Below are positions 25,557-34,880 of a DNA stretch of 64,000 nt, piece by piece. Source of the DNA: Corynebacterium halotolerans (GTDB lineage Bacteria > Actinomycetota > Actinomycetes > Mycobacteriales > Mycobacteriaceae). A program made the position numbers and the translations under genes. Under the pieces are notes generated by a model. The model made no database searches. It saw only the letters and a list, made by a program, of their open reading frames with translations, and was not told where the DNA came from. Every line of letters begins with the position of its first letter. The first letter of the stretch is position 1. Where the stretch lies: positions 124,001 to 188,000 of the forward strand of contig NZ_JVMD01000020.1 in NCBI RefSeq assembly GCF_001056295.1, read 5' to 3'.

Positions 25557-26418
25557 TGCAGCCCCCGGATCGTGGACAGGGGCGGGACGTCGCCGCGGAT
25601 GGCGCCGATCATGCGGCAGACGTCGACGGTGTCGCCGACTTCGTGGACGCGGAACATGGCCACGCCCTTCGCCGCCGCCCATGCGGTGGCGGCCAGCGTC
25701 GCGGGGACGCGCCCCTCGAGGCCGCGGCCGACGGTTTCGCCGACGAAGTCCTTGTTGGACAGCGCCATCAGCACGGGCCAGCCGGCGTCGACCAGCTCGT
25801 CGAGCCGCCGCAGCAGCTCGAGCCCGTGGAAGGTGTTCTTGCCGAAGTCGTGCGTCGGATCGACCAGGATCCGGTCCTCGGGCACGCCGCAGGCCACGGC
25901 CTTCTCCGCCAGGGCGGCGGTTTCGGCGATGACGTCGGACACGACGTCGTCGTAATGCACCCGGAACGGCCGGGTCCGGGGCACGGCGCCGCCGGTGTGC
26001 GAGCAGACGTACCCCGCGCGGTGGGCGCCGGCGACCTCCACGAGCTCGGGGTCGTGCCCGGCCCACGTGTCGTTGACCAGGTCGGCGCCGGCGGCGATGG
26101 CGGCTTCGGCGACCGACGCCCGCCACGTGTCCACGCTGATGATCACGCTGGGGTGCCGGCGGCGGGCCTCGGCGATGGTGGGCACGACGCGGTCGATTTC
26201 CTCGGCGGCGTCGACCACCGGCCCGGGCCCGGCCTTCACCCCGCCGATGTCGATGACGTCGGCGCCCGCGGCGACCACGGCGTCGATGCGCGCCAGGGCG
26301 GCGTCCTCCGCGGCGGTGGCCCCGCGGTCGTAGAAGGAATCGGGCGTGCGGTTGACTATCGCCATCACCGCGGGCAGCGGCGTCGGCTGGAACGCGCTGG
26401 CCACCCGTCGAGAAGCGT

Positions 26419-26422
<4 letters not shown>
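25553..26422 (-). CDS. folP2: FolP2-type dihydropteroate synthase homologue
   Basis: A 289-residue TIM-barrel protein of the pterin-binding (DHPS) family. It matches the mycobacterial FolP2 subgroup: AIVNRTPDSFYDRGAT near the N-terminus, then DIGGVKAGPG, TWRASVAEAAIAAGADLVND and LVDPTHDFGKNTFHG. In true DHPS the second segment reads GGESTRPG; here the Ser/Thr/Arg needed for substrate binding are replaced, and mycobacterial FolP2 is reported to lack DHPS activity. So it probably does not make folate. The GTG at 26422 overlaps the LOG-family stop in GTGA, and the stop overlaps gpgS. Coupling to gpgS suggests a role in the glucosylglycerate pathway, which is unproven. Confidence 0.9.
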
Positions 26423-27267
<845 letters not shown>

Positions 27268-27294
27268 GTTCGTGGTCTCCTGGGTCGGTTGGTT

Positions 27295-27304
27295 GCTTTA
27301 CGAC
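27295..27304 (-). repeat. Dispersed 10-mer GTCGTAAAGC supplying the dapE stop codon
   Basis: The TAA within the motif is the dapE stop (27298-27300). Confidence 0.7.
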
Positions 27305-28521
27305 GACGCCGGCGCGGTGGTCAGATAGCGCAGCAGGTCGTCGGACAGCGCCGTGATCATGTCGACGGGGATCTGCTCGTCGCGCTTGTGGCAGTAGGCG
27401 GGGTCGCCGGGGCCGAAGTTGACGGCCGGCAGGCCCAGTCCCGCGAAGCGCGAGACGTCGGTCCACCCGTACTTCGGCTTGGCCACTCCCCCGGCCACGT
27501 CGACGAGTTCCGCGGCGGCCGGGCGGTCGAGCCCGGGCAGCGCGGCGGGGCTGACGTCCTCGACGTCGACCTCGACGAGGGGATCGTCGATGGCCAGCAC
27601 GTCCATGAGGTGCGCCATGGCCTCGTCTGCGCTGCGGTCGGGCGCGAACCGGTAGTTGACGTACGCCCAGGCTTCGTCGGGCACGGTGTTGGTGGCCACG
27701 CCGGAGTGGATGTGGACGACCTGCATTCCCTCACGGTAAGTCAGGCCGTCGATCTCCGCAGTTCCGGCGGAATAGGCGGCGACGCGGGAGAGCACGCCGA
27801 CCAGCCGGTGGGCGGCGTTGTCGCCGAGCCACGCGCGGGCGGAGTGGGCGCGGGTGCCGCGGGCGGTGATCTTGACGCGGATGGTGCCCTGGCAGCCGGC
27901 TTCGATGACGTTGCCGGAGGGTTCGCCGAGCAGGGCGACGTCGCCCTCCAGCAGCTCGGGGTGGCTTTCGGAGAGGTGGCCCAGGCCGTTGAATTCGCCG
28001 GCGATTTCCTCGCAGGCGTACATGATCAGCGTCAGGTCCCGCTGCAGTTCCCCGGAGCCGGCCAGCGTGGCGAAGGCGTGGAGGTAGCAGGCGTCGCCGC
28101 TCTTCATGTCCACCGCGCCGCAGCCGAAGAGGGTGTCGCGGCCCTCTGCGTCGACGCCGCGGGTCGACGGGACGTTGTCGGCGATGGGCACGGTGTCCAG
28201 GTGGCCGGCGAGGATGACGCGCTGCGGCAGGCCCCGGTGGGTGCGGGCGACGATGTTGTCGCCGATGCGCTCGACGGTCACCTCCGGCATTCCCTCCGGG
28301 ATGCTCCGCGCCACGTCGCGCAGCGCGGCCTCCACGGCATCGGCGATGCGGGCTTCGTCGCGGGAGACGCTGGGGATGTCGATGAGCGCCGCGGTCAGCT
28401 CGACGGGGTCCGCGCGCAGGTCGAGGACGTCGCGGGCCGTGTCCACGGTCCCGTCCGTCCGAGCGGCCCCGGCGGCCCCGAAGGCCCCGGTGGAAGCGGC
28501 GGAGGTGTCTTTAGCGTTCAC
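27298..28521 (-). CDS. dapE: Succinyl-diaminopimelate desuccinylase
   Basis: A 407-residue M20 metallopeptidase-family enzyme hydrolysing N-succinyl-LL-diaminopimelate in lysine/peptidoglycan precursor synthesis. Zinc-site motifs are AGHLDTVP (first His), GCGAVDMKSG (bridging Asp), YACEEIAGEFNG (Glu-Glu pair) and PAYCHKRDEQIP (final His). A 35-residue variable N-terminus precedes the core. The start may be GTG 28521 or ATG 28539; neither has a clear ribosome-binding site, and both overlap the upstream membrane-protein gene. With dapD and dapC nearby, the window holds three enzymes of the succinylase branch. Confidence 0.95.
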   Translation of the reverse strand: MNAKDTSAASTGAFGAAGAARTDGTVDTARDVLDLRADPVELTAALIDIPSVSRDEARIADAVEAALRDVARSIPEGMPEVTVERIGDNIVARTHRGLPQRVILAGHLDTVPIADNVPSTRGVDAEGRDTLFGCGAVDMKSGDACYLHAFATLAGSGELQRDLTLIMYACEEIAGEFNGLGHLSESHPELLEGDVALLGEPSGNVIEAGCQGTIRVKITARGTRAHSARAWLGDNAAHRLVGVLSRVAAYSAGTAEIDGLTYREGMQVVHIHSGVATNTVPDEAWAYVNYRFAPDRSADEAMAHLMDVLAIDDPLVEVDVEDVSPAALPGLDRPAAAELVDVAGGVAKPKYGWTDVSRFAGLGLPAVNFGPGDPAYCHKRDEQIPVDMITALSDDLLRYLTTAPASS

Positions 28522-29650
28522 CCGACCCAGGGTAGCCATCCAGGGCGCGGAGCACGCGGGCATGCAGGTCGGCGGCGATGCCGTGGCGGGCGTCGCCGTC
28601 CGGCGGGGTGCCCGCGCCGAGGTGGGCGGCCAGTTCCTGGGGTTCGGTGGCGATGATCTCGACCGCGCCCGCCGTCCCGCCTTCCCCCGTTCGGCCGGAT
28701 TCGCCCGGCGTGCCGGGTCGGCCGGATTCGCCCGGCGCGGCGGAGGGTGCGGGGGCCGGGCCGTCGCCAAGCTCAGTCGCCCCGCCAAGCTCAGTCGCCC
28801 CGCCAAGCTCCGTGCCCTCCCGCAGGACGAAGACCCGCGCGGTCGCGCCTTCGGGCAGGCGCGGCAGCGGCGGCGCCTGGTCCGCGCGGTCCAGGCGCCG
28901 GCCCCACGCGACGACGGCGACGCGGGATCCGTTGACCGCGACGGCCGGCTCCCCCGCCAGGACCGTCGCGCCGGGCAGGGGGCGGCAGACGGCGGCGATC
29001 AGGCGCACCGCCGGGTCCGAATGCGACCCGACGACGGCCGGCCCGGGGTCGCGGCGGAATTCGGGGTCGAGGTCGTCGGCCGCCGCGCCGAGTTCGTCGC
29101 GGGCCCAGTCGGGCAATGCGGCCAGCCTCCGCTCCCGTTCCGCTTGGCGACGGTCCCACGACACCCGGACCGCCGCACCCCCGACCAGCCCCGCGGCGAG
29201 ACCCGCGAGCGGGACTCCGACCAGCACCGGCAAACCCGCGGGACCCGGTGCCGACAGACCCGAAACGATGGCCCACACCGCCGGGACGCCCACCGCCGCA
29301 GCGGCAGCCAATGCCCAGGCCCCGGAGGCCACGCCGGCGAAAACGCCCCAGCTCAGGCACCACGCCAGCACCACGAGCATCGCCGTCCAGGCCAGCAGCG
29401 GCCAGCCGAGAGCCACCGCCACCACTCCCAGGACCAGCGCGATCAGCGCCGCACCACCCAACGCCTGCGACGCCGCGATCGCGCCCTTCGCCGCCCTCGG
29501 CAGATCCGAACGGACCAGCAGCGCGGATGTGACGGACGCCCGCCCCTCCTGGCGCGCCGGGCCCGACCGGCTCGAGGGGCGTCCGGGGCGCGACCGGTGC
29601 CCGGCACCCGGGGATCGGCGGGACGGATCGCTGGTCGGCTGGCCGGGCAC
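28511..29650 (-). CDS. Predicted membrane protein of unknown function
   Basis: 379 residues, family not recognised. Residues 1-45 are basic and disordered. Four hydrophobic segments follow at about 55-150 (for example AALIALVLGVVAVALGWPLL), then a basic stretch WDRRQAERERRLAALPDWAR and a soluble C-terminal domain interrupted by a Gly/Glu-rich tandem repeat. The GTG at 29650 is chosen because GGAGG lies 7 nt upstream. The gene overlaps dapE by 11 nt, is first of the run to the small membrane protein at 24466, and is divergent from the dapD paralogue. Mycobacteria also have unknown membrane genes near dapE. Confidence 0.75.
   Translation of the reverse strand: MPGQPTSDPSRRSPGAGHRSRPGRPSSRSGPARQEGRASVTSALLVRSDLPRAAKGAIAASQALGGAALIALVLGVVAVALGWPLLAWTAMLVVLAWCLSWGVFAGVASGAWALAAAAAVGVPAVWAIVSGLSAPGPAGLPVLVGVPLAGLAAGLVGGAAVRVSWDRRQAERERRLAALPDWARDELGAAADDLDPEFRRDPGPAVVGSHSDPAVRLIAAVCRPLPGATVLAGEPAVAVNGSRVAVVAWGRRLDRADQAPPLPRLPEGATARVFVLREGTELGGATELGGATELGDGPAPAPSAAPGESGRPGTPGESGRTGEGGTAGAVEIIATEPQELAAHLGAGTPPDGDARHGIAADLHARVLRALDGYPGSGER
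28767..28811. repeat. 18-bp tandem repeat in the membrane-protein gene
   Basis: GCCAAGCTCAGTCGCCCC occurs about 2.5 times, encoding TELGGATELGGATELGD in the C-terminal domain. Confidence 0.8.
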
Positions 29651-29745
29651 GGGGAACCTCCGGGGTCGATGAATGAACGCCGCGGACCTCGGAAAATTCG
29701 CGCGGCGCGGGCGGCGGTGCGGTCGAGGGCGCCGTCGGCAGCGGA

Positions 29746-29751
29746 TAGTAT
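29746..29751 (+). promoter_or_regulatory. Leaderless -10 box of the dapD paralogue
   Basis: TAGTAT, 7 nt, then the ATG at 29759; there is no Shine-Dalgarno sequence. Confidence 0.6.
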
Positions 29752-29758
29752 CGGAATC

Positions 29759-30685
29759 ATGATGACGACTGGTGCCTCGGCCACGGGTATCGCGAACATA
29801 GCCATGGACGGCACGGTCCTGGACACCTGGTACCCGGATCCCCGGCTCGACGACACCGTCACCGAATCGGGCACGCACCGCCTGGGCGCCCAGCACCTCA
29901 CCCCGCAGCTGCTGCGCCAGGTCCTGCTCGACGAGGACCGCCGGGTGGAGCAGGTCGCCGTGCGGACCACCATCGCGGACCTGTCCAAGCCGCCGGTCGA
30001 TTCCCACGACGCCTACCTGCGGCTGCACCTGCTGTCGCATCGCATCGTCACCCCGCATTCCATCCAGATGGCGGAGGTCTTCGACGCCCTCAACATCGTC
30101 GCGTGGACCAACAAGGGCCCCTGCCTGCCAGACAACTTCGAGGCCGTGCGCACCAACCTGCGCATGCGCGGGCTGATCCACGTCTACTCCATCGACCGCA
30201 TGCCCCGGATGGTCGACTACGTCGTGCCCTCCGGCGTGCGCATCGCCGAAGCCGAGCGGGTGCGCCTGGGCGCCTACCTCGCGCCGGGCACCACCGTGCT
30301 GCGCGAGGGTTTCGTGTCGCTGAACTCCGGGTCGCTCGGCCCGTGCAAGATCGAGGGCCGCCTGTCCTCGGGCGTGGTGCTCGGCGAGCACACCACCGTC
30401 GGCCTGGCCGGCACGGTCATGGCCCGCCACGACTCGCGCGGCCGCCGCATCCCCCTCACCGTCGGGCGCCGCTGCAACATCGGCGTCTCCGCCGGCACCG
30501 TCGGCGTCGACCTCGGCGACGACTGCGTGATCGACAAGAACATCCTCATCGACAAGGACACGCCCATCGAGCTCCTCGAGGAAGGCCGCCGCGTGTCGGC
30601 GTGGGAGCTCAACGGCCGCGACCGCATGCATTTCCTGCGCCACCCCGACTACGCGGCGGTGTGCATGAAGCCCACCGAGGTGTAG
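29759..30685 (+). CDS. DapD paralogue (tetrahydrodipicolinate succinyltransferase-like)
   Basis: A 308-residue left-handed beta-helix acyltransferase clearly homologous to the dapD gene 1.7 kb downstream. Shared segments are [67 protein letters not shown] and CKIEGRLSSGVV, which keeps the Glu-Gly of the catalytic turn. It differs where canonical DapD has [14 protein letters not shown]: here a shorter GLAGTVMARHDSRGRR segment replaces the acyl-site loop, and the C-terminus diverges. It may succinylate a different substrate or be a second DapD. Divergent from the dapE operon and followed by a permease. Confidence 0.85.
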   Translation: MMTTGASATGIANIAMDGTVLDTWYPDPRLDDTVTESGTHRLGAQHLTPQLLRQVLLDEDRRVEQVAVRTTIADLSKPPVDSHDAYLRLHLLSHRIVTPHSIQMAEVFDALNIVAWTNKGPCLPDNFEAVRTNLRMRGLIHVYSIDRMPRMVDYVVPSGVRIAEAERVRLGAYLAPGTTVLREGFVSLNSGSLGPCKIEGRLSSGVVLGEHTTVGLAGTVMARHDSRGRRIPLTVGRRCNIGVSAGTVGVDLGDDCVIDKNILIDKDTPIELLEEGRRVSAWELNGRDRMHFLRHPDYAAVCMKPTEV

Positions 30686-30799
30686 CGCGCGGCTCGGCCC
30701 GGCGAGGCCCGCGGCGGCACGGACCCGGCCCCGGGCGTCCGCCCGGCACCCCGCATTCCGGCCCGCCGACGCGTGAAATGGCGGCGCGGGGACGGCTAG

Positions 30800-30805
30800 T
30801 AATGT
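30800..30805 (+). promoter_or_regulatory. Leaderless -10 box of the permease gene
   Basis: TAATGT, 7 nt, then the ATG at 30813. Confidence 0.6.
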
Positions 30806-30812
30806 CCCTTTC

Positions 30813-32261
30813 ATGACCAATTCCCCCTTGTCCCGGACCGATGAGGCCGTGCCGGACGCCGCGAACGACGCGAAGCTCGGCAAGGGACTCAAAGTCCGCC
30901 ACCTGACCATGATGGGCCTCGGCTCCGCCATCGGAGCGGGTCTCTTCCTGGGCACCGGCGTCGGCATCAACGCCGCCGGCCCCGGTGTCCTGCTGTCCTA
31001 CCTCGCCGCGGGCGTCATCGTCGTCCTGGTGATGAACATGCTCGGCGAGATGGCTGCCGCGCGGCCCGCCTCGGGCGCGTTTTCCACGTACGCGGAGATG
31101 GCGTTCGGCCGCGGCGCGGGGTTCGTCCTGGGTTGGCTGTACTGGTTCATGCTGATCATGGTCCTCGGCGCGGAGATCACGGGCGCCGGCGCGATCATGG
31201 GTGCGTGGTGGGGAATCCCGGGCTGGATCCCGGGCCTGGCGTGCGTGGTGTTCTTCGCGGTGGTCAATCTGGCGCAGGTGCGGGGCTTCGGCGAGTTCGA
31301 GTTCTGGTTCGCGTTCATCAAGGTCGCGGTGATCATCGGGTTCCTGGCCATCGGCACGCTGCTGGTGTTCGGGCTGCTGCCGGGCACGACGTTCGTGGGC
31401 GCGCAGCACATCATGGAGTCCGGCTTCCTGCCCAACGGCCTTTCCGGCGTCGCGGCGGGCCTGCTGGCCGTGGCGTTCGCGTTCGGCGGCATCGAGATCG
31501 TCACCATCGCCGCCGCCGAGTCGGATGACCCGAAGCGCTCCATCGCCTCGGCGGTCCGCTCGATCATCGTGCGCATCGGCGTGTTCTACCTGGGCTGCGT
31601 GCTGATCATCATCATGCTGCTGCCGTACTCGCAGATCGACGGCGCCGACACCGCGGCCGAGTCTCCGTTCACGATGGTGCTGCAGCAGGCGGGCATCCCG
31701 GGCGTGGTCGGCTTCATGGAGGCCGTCATCGTCCTGGCCCTGCTGTCGGCGTTCAACGCGCAGATCTACGCCACGTCGCGGCTGGTGTACTCGATGTCGC
31801 GCCGCGGCGAGGCCCCGCGCCTGTTCACCGCCATGAACTCGCAGTCGGTGCCGTACAAGGCCGTCATCATGTCGATGGTCTTCGCGTTCCTGTCGGTCGG
31901 TTTCCAGGTGGTCTTCGACGGCTCGTCGGTCCTGGTGTTCCTGCTCAACGCCGTCGGCGGCTGCCTGCTGGTCATCTGGCTGCTCATCGCCCTGTCGCAG
32001 ATCAAGCTGCGCCCGCGGATGGAGGCCAACGACGAACTCACCGTGCGCCTGCCCGGCTACCCGTGGCTGTCGTGGCTGTCGGTGTTCATGATCCTCGGGC
32101 TGACGGTCATGATGCTTTTCGACGACACCGCCCGCCAGCAGGTCTACGCCGTCGCCGCGGTCTGCCTCTTCCTCGGCGTCATCGCCGGCCTGACCTCGAA
32201 GACCCGCGCCCGGGCTCGCGGCGCCGCCGATCAAACCCCGGTCGACGGCGTGCACCACTAG
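30813..32261 (+). CDS. Amino-acid permease (APC superfamily, AAT type)
   Basis: A 482-residue transporter with about 12 membrane helices, of the amino acid transporter family (AroP/GabP/ProY-like). After a charged N-terminus, helix 1 carries the unwound substrate motif [15 protein letters not shown] at about 35-50; other family features are [17 protein letters not shown] and [18 protein letters not shown]. The substrate cannot be fixed from sequence. It sits between two dapD-like genes, which raises the idea of lysine/diaminopimelate-related transport, but GABA or aromatic amino acids are equally possible. The ATG follows a TAATGT box by 7 nt. Confidence 0.88.
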   Translation: MTNSPLSRTDEAVPDAANDAKLGKGLKVRHLTMMGLGSAIGAGLFLGTGVGINAAGPGVLLSYLAAGVIVVLVMNMLGEMAAARPASGAFSTYAEMAFGRGAGFVLGWLYWFMLIMVLGAEITGAGAIMGAWWGIPGWIPGLACVVFFAVVNLAQVRGFGEFEFWFAFIKVAVIIGFLAIGTLLVFGLLPGTTFVGAQHIMESGFLPNGLSGVAAGLLAVAFAFGGIEIVTIAAAESDDPKRSIASAVRSIIVRIGVFYLGCVLIIIMLLPYSQIDGADTAAESPFTMVLQQAGIPGVVGFMEAVIVLALLSAFNAQIYATSRLVYSMSRRGEAPRLFTAMNSQSVPYKAVIMSMVFAFLSVGFQVVFDGSSVLVFLLNAVGGCLLVIWLLIALSQIKLRPRMEANDELTVRLPGYPWLSWLSVFMILGLTVMMLFDDTARQQVYAVAAVCLFLGVIAGLTSKTRARARGAADQTPVDGVHH

Positions 32262-32276
32262 CTCCCGCGCCGCTCC

Positions 32277-32309
32277 CCCGCGGGCACGCCGAATCGGAGT
32301 GCCCGCGGG
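32277..32309 (+). terminator. Hairpin downstream of the permease gene
   Basis: A perfect 11-bp stem CCCGCGGGCAC / GTGCCCGCGGG with an 11-nt loop, 15 bp after the stop. It is followed immediately by a dispersed 10-mer rather than a T-run. Confidence 0.65.
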
Positions 32310-32310
32310 C

Positions 32311-32320
32311 GTCGCAAAGC
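32311..32320 (+). repeat. Dispersed 10-mer GTCGCAAAGC beside a terminator
   Basis: An exact copy starting 2 nt after the hairpin at 32277-32309. Confidence 0.7.
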
Positions 32321-32391
32321 AGTCGCGGACGCCCGCCGACCGCGTAACACGGACGTAACAAACACGCCGCGACCGTCAACGGAGCGCGGAG

Positions 32392-32397
32392 TACCGT
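32392..32397 (+). promoter_or_regulatory. Leaderless -10 box of dapD
   Basis: TACCGT, 7 nt, then the ATG at 32405. This decides the start over an in-frame GTG at 32399. Confidence 0.5.
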
Positions 32398-32404
32398 TGT
32401 GCGC

Positions 32405-33370
32405 ATGACACGAGGAGCACACTCTTACGGACTCGCGAGCCTGGCCTCCGACGGCACCGTCCTGGACGTCTGGTTCCCCTGCCCCGAGCTCGACGGCAAC
32501 GGCAAGACCGGCACCGGCCTCATGGCGCCCGATGATCTGCCGGATTCGTGCGACTTCTTCGCGCACCTGATCGGCGAGGACCCCGACCGCGGCGTCCACC
32601 GCGTCGGCGTGCGCACCGACATCGCCGACCTCTCCGAACCCCCCGTGGACGCCTACGACGCCTACCTGCGCCTGCACCTGCTGTCGCACCGGCTGGTGCA
32701 GCCGCACGGAGCGAACGTGGACGGCATCTTCGGGCTGCTGGCCAACGTCGTGTGGACCAACTACGGCCCGTGCTCCACCGCGGACTTCGACGTCGTCCGC
32801 GCGAAGCTGCTGGGCCGCGGGCCGCTGACCGTCTACTCCGTGGACAAGTTCCCCCGCATGATCGACTACGTGCTGCCCACCGGCGTGCGCATCGGCGACG
32901 CCGACCGCGTGCGCCTGGGCGCCCACCTGGCGGAGGGCACCACCGTCATGCACGAGGGCTTCGTCAACTTCAACGCCGGCACGCTCGGCAGCTCCATGGT
33001 GGAGGGGCGCATTTCGGCGGGCGTCGTCGTCGGCGACGGGTCGGACGTCGGCGGCGGCGCGTCGATCATGGGCACGCTGTCCGGCGGCGGGAAGCAGACC
33101 ATCTCCATCGGCGAGCGGTGCCTGCTCGGCGCCAACGCCGGCGTGGGCATCTCGCTCGGCGACGACTGCGTGGTCGAGGCCGGCCTCTACATCACCGCGG
33201 GCACCAAGTGCACGGTGCTTCTCGACGGCGTGCGCAAGCACCGCAAGGCCGCCGAACTGTCCGGCGGCTCGAACATGCTGTTCCGGCGCAACTCCCAGAC
33301 CGGCGAGGTCGAGGTCGTGCCGTGGGCGGCCGAGCGCGTCAAGCTCAACGAGGCGCTGCACAAGAACTAG
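32405..33370 (+). CDS. dapD: 2,3,4,5-tetrahydropyridine-2,6-dicarboxylate N-succinyltransferase
   Basis: A 321-residue actinobacterial-type DapD, transferring succinyl from succinyl-CoA to tetrahydrodipicolinate in lysine/diaminopimelate synthesis. The helical N-domain (1-150; [18 protein letters not shown]) precedes the left-handed beta-helix with [33 protein letters not shown] (catalytic Glu of the family) and the diagnostic [14 protein letters not shown] at about 220-233. All family features are present, so this is the canonical enzyme and the gene at 29759 the paralogue. It is expected to act as a trimer in the cytosol. It is convergent with the cutinase-like gene, separated by a hairpin. 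Confidence 0.95.
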   Translation: MTRGAHSYGLASLASDGTVLDVWFPCPELDGNGKTGTGLMAPDDLPDSCDFFAHLIGEDPDRGVHRVGVRTDIADLSEPPVDAYDAYLRLHLLSHRLVQPHGANVDGIFGLLANVVWTNYGPCSTADFDVVRAKLLGRGPLTVYSVDKFPRMIDYVLPTGVRIGDADRVRLGAHLAEGTTVMHEGFVNFNAGTLGSSMVEGRISAGVVVGDGSDVGGGASIMGTLSGGGKQTISIGERCLLGANAGVGISLGDDCVVEAGLYITAGTKCTVLLDGVRKHRKAAELSGGSNMLFRRNSQTGEVEVVPWAAERVKLNEALHKN

Positions 33371-33428
33371 CCGCACGAGAACCGGCTCCGCAACAACCGG
33401 GGGCGGGGCCGTGAGCTGCCCCCGGGCC

Positions 33429-33460
33429 GGCCCGAGCTGCGCGAGCGGCGGGCTCGGGCC
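33429..33460. terminator. Bidirectional hairpin between dapD and the cutinase-like gene
   Basis: Perfect 9-bp arms GGCCCGAGC / GCTCGGGCC with a 14-nt loop, midway between convergent stop codons. Confidence 0.6.
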
Positions 33461-33486
33461 CCGGATCATCCCGCCCGGCGCGCCCC

Positions 33487-34710
33487 TCAGTCGGTCTTTG
33501 CCGGCCCGATCTTGCCCATGAGGAATTCGCGGGCCGCCGTGCGCGCCGACGGCACCCCATCCGCCTCGGTTTCGTACTGCAGGTGGTCGGAGGACTCGTC
33601 GAGCAGGAACCGCAACAGCTTTTCGACGGCCCGCCGCACCTCGGGGTCGGCCAGCAGATCGGTGCCGGCCACCGCCTCGATGGACGCGAGCGTGCCGTCG
33701 GCGTCGCGGGGGTTGAGCGACGCCGTCATCACCGCCGGCGCGAGGGCCCGCATGCCGGGAGTGGAGTCGCACCACACGTCGCCGGCGTTGCAGGAATCGA
33801 AGACCCGGTCCGACAGCGGGCCCCACGTGCCCTCGCTCGGGCCGAGGATGCCCAGGGAATTCGTGGGAGCGGTGCCGTGCGCTTCTGCGACGACCGGGCC
33901 GCGCCGGGGGTTGCCGAACATTGCGATGCCGACGACGCGGTCCGCCACCTGATCGGCGGACAGTCCCGTACGACCGGCCAGCGCGTCGCCGGCCCACCTG
34001 TTGACGATGTCCGCGCCCTGCGAATACCCGGAGAACACGAAACGGGTGTCCGGGCAGGCGGCGGCGACGCGGTCGACCAGGTCGCGGAGGATCTCCACGC
34101 CCCGATCGGCCGACGCCCGGTACGACGTGGTCAGAAGGACGTCCGAGGGATAGGGCAGGTAGAGGTTGCGGACCTCGTCGCCGTAGGCCGCCGCGAGATC
34201 GTGGCCCAGGCCCGAGACGAGCCGGCCGTGGGGGACGTCGGGGTCCCGCTGTTCGTTGGTCTCCGCGGTGCCGGGGACGTGGATGGCGGTGATGGGGGTG
34301 CACTCCCGGTCATCCAGGGCGTCCATGCCGAGGTCCTTGCCGGCGAGGCGCCCGATGGTGCGTTCCGCCCGGTCCCACGCGGCGGCGGGAAGCTTGGGGC
34401 TGCGCACGCCGCCGTGCTCGAGCTCCGGCGGCTCGTACGGGATCGTCGGCGGGGTGGTCAGCAGCGGGCCCAGGTTCAGGTCGTCCCCGATCGAGGAGGG
34501 GGACGAAGAGGGGAACGAGGAAGGGACCGGGGAGGAGACCCGAGAAGGGACCGAGTCGGGCGGCGACGCGAATGCCGCCGCGGGCGCTTCCGCCGCCGTT
34601 CCGGGTGCGGCCGACGCGGGCGCCGGGGCGCCGATCGCGGCCGCGACCGTGACGGCGATGGCGGTGATGCCGACGGTGACGCCGGTGACTGCGGCGCGCG
34701 TGTTCTTCAT
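33487..34710 (-). CDS. Secreted cutinase-like serine esterase
   Basis: A 407-residue exported alpha/beta hydrolase of the cutinase family, whose mycobacterial/corynebacterial members act as lipases/esterases on envelope or host lipids. Residues 1-35 form a signal peptide (hydrophobic TVGITAIAVTVAAAIGAPA then PASAAPG). A Ser/Pro-rich linker reaches about residue 75. The nucleophile lies in FSGYSQGADIVNRW at about 225, and Cys pairs expected for cutinase disulfides are visible (RECTPI, AACPDTR, DSCNAGDVWCDS). The catalytic Asp probably lies in CDSTPGM, and the His is not obvious in the usual place. The ATG at 34710 has AGGGGAC 6 nt upstream; an in-frame ATG exists at 34734. Confidence 0.85.
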   Translation of the reverse strand: MKNTRAAVTGVTVGITAIAVTVAAAIGAPAPASAAPGTAAEAPAAAFASPPDSVPSRVSSPVPSSFPSSSPSSIGDDLNLGPLLTTPPTIPYEPPELEHGGVRSPKLPAAAWDRAERTIGRLAGKDLGMDALDDRECTPITAIHVPGTAETNEQRDPDVPHGRLVSGLGHDLAAAYGDEVRNLYLPYPSDVLLTTSYRASADRGVEILRDLVDRVAAACPDTRFVFSGYSQGADIVNRWAGDALAGRTGLSADQVADRVVGIAMFGNPRRGPVVAEAHGTAPTNSLGILGPSEGTWGPLSDRVFDSCNAGDVWCDSTPGMRALAPAVMTASLNPRDADGTLASIEAVAGTDLLADPEVRRAVEKLLRFLLDESSDHLQYETEADGVPSARTAAREFLMGKIGPAKTD

Positions 34711-34846
34711 GTTCGTCCCCTGTGCGGTCAACAACTCGACACAGGCGATGTTAATCCCGGTTCACCGGAGTTCCCGAACGCCGCAAAAACGGGTGACCAC
34801 CGACATGGCGCAGGTCACGCCACTTTTGGGGGCTTCGTCAGTGTGG

Positions 34847-34880
34847 GGCGCGGTCAGTGCGGGGACGCGGTCAGTACGAC
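34847..34880. repeat. Short tandem duplication at the pseudouridine synthase 3' end
   Basis: GCGGTCAGTGCGGGGAC is followed directly by GCGGTCAGTACG; the second copy contains the TGA stop. Confidence 0.6.
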
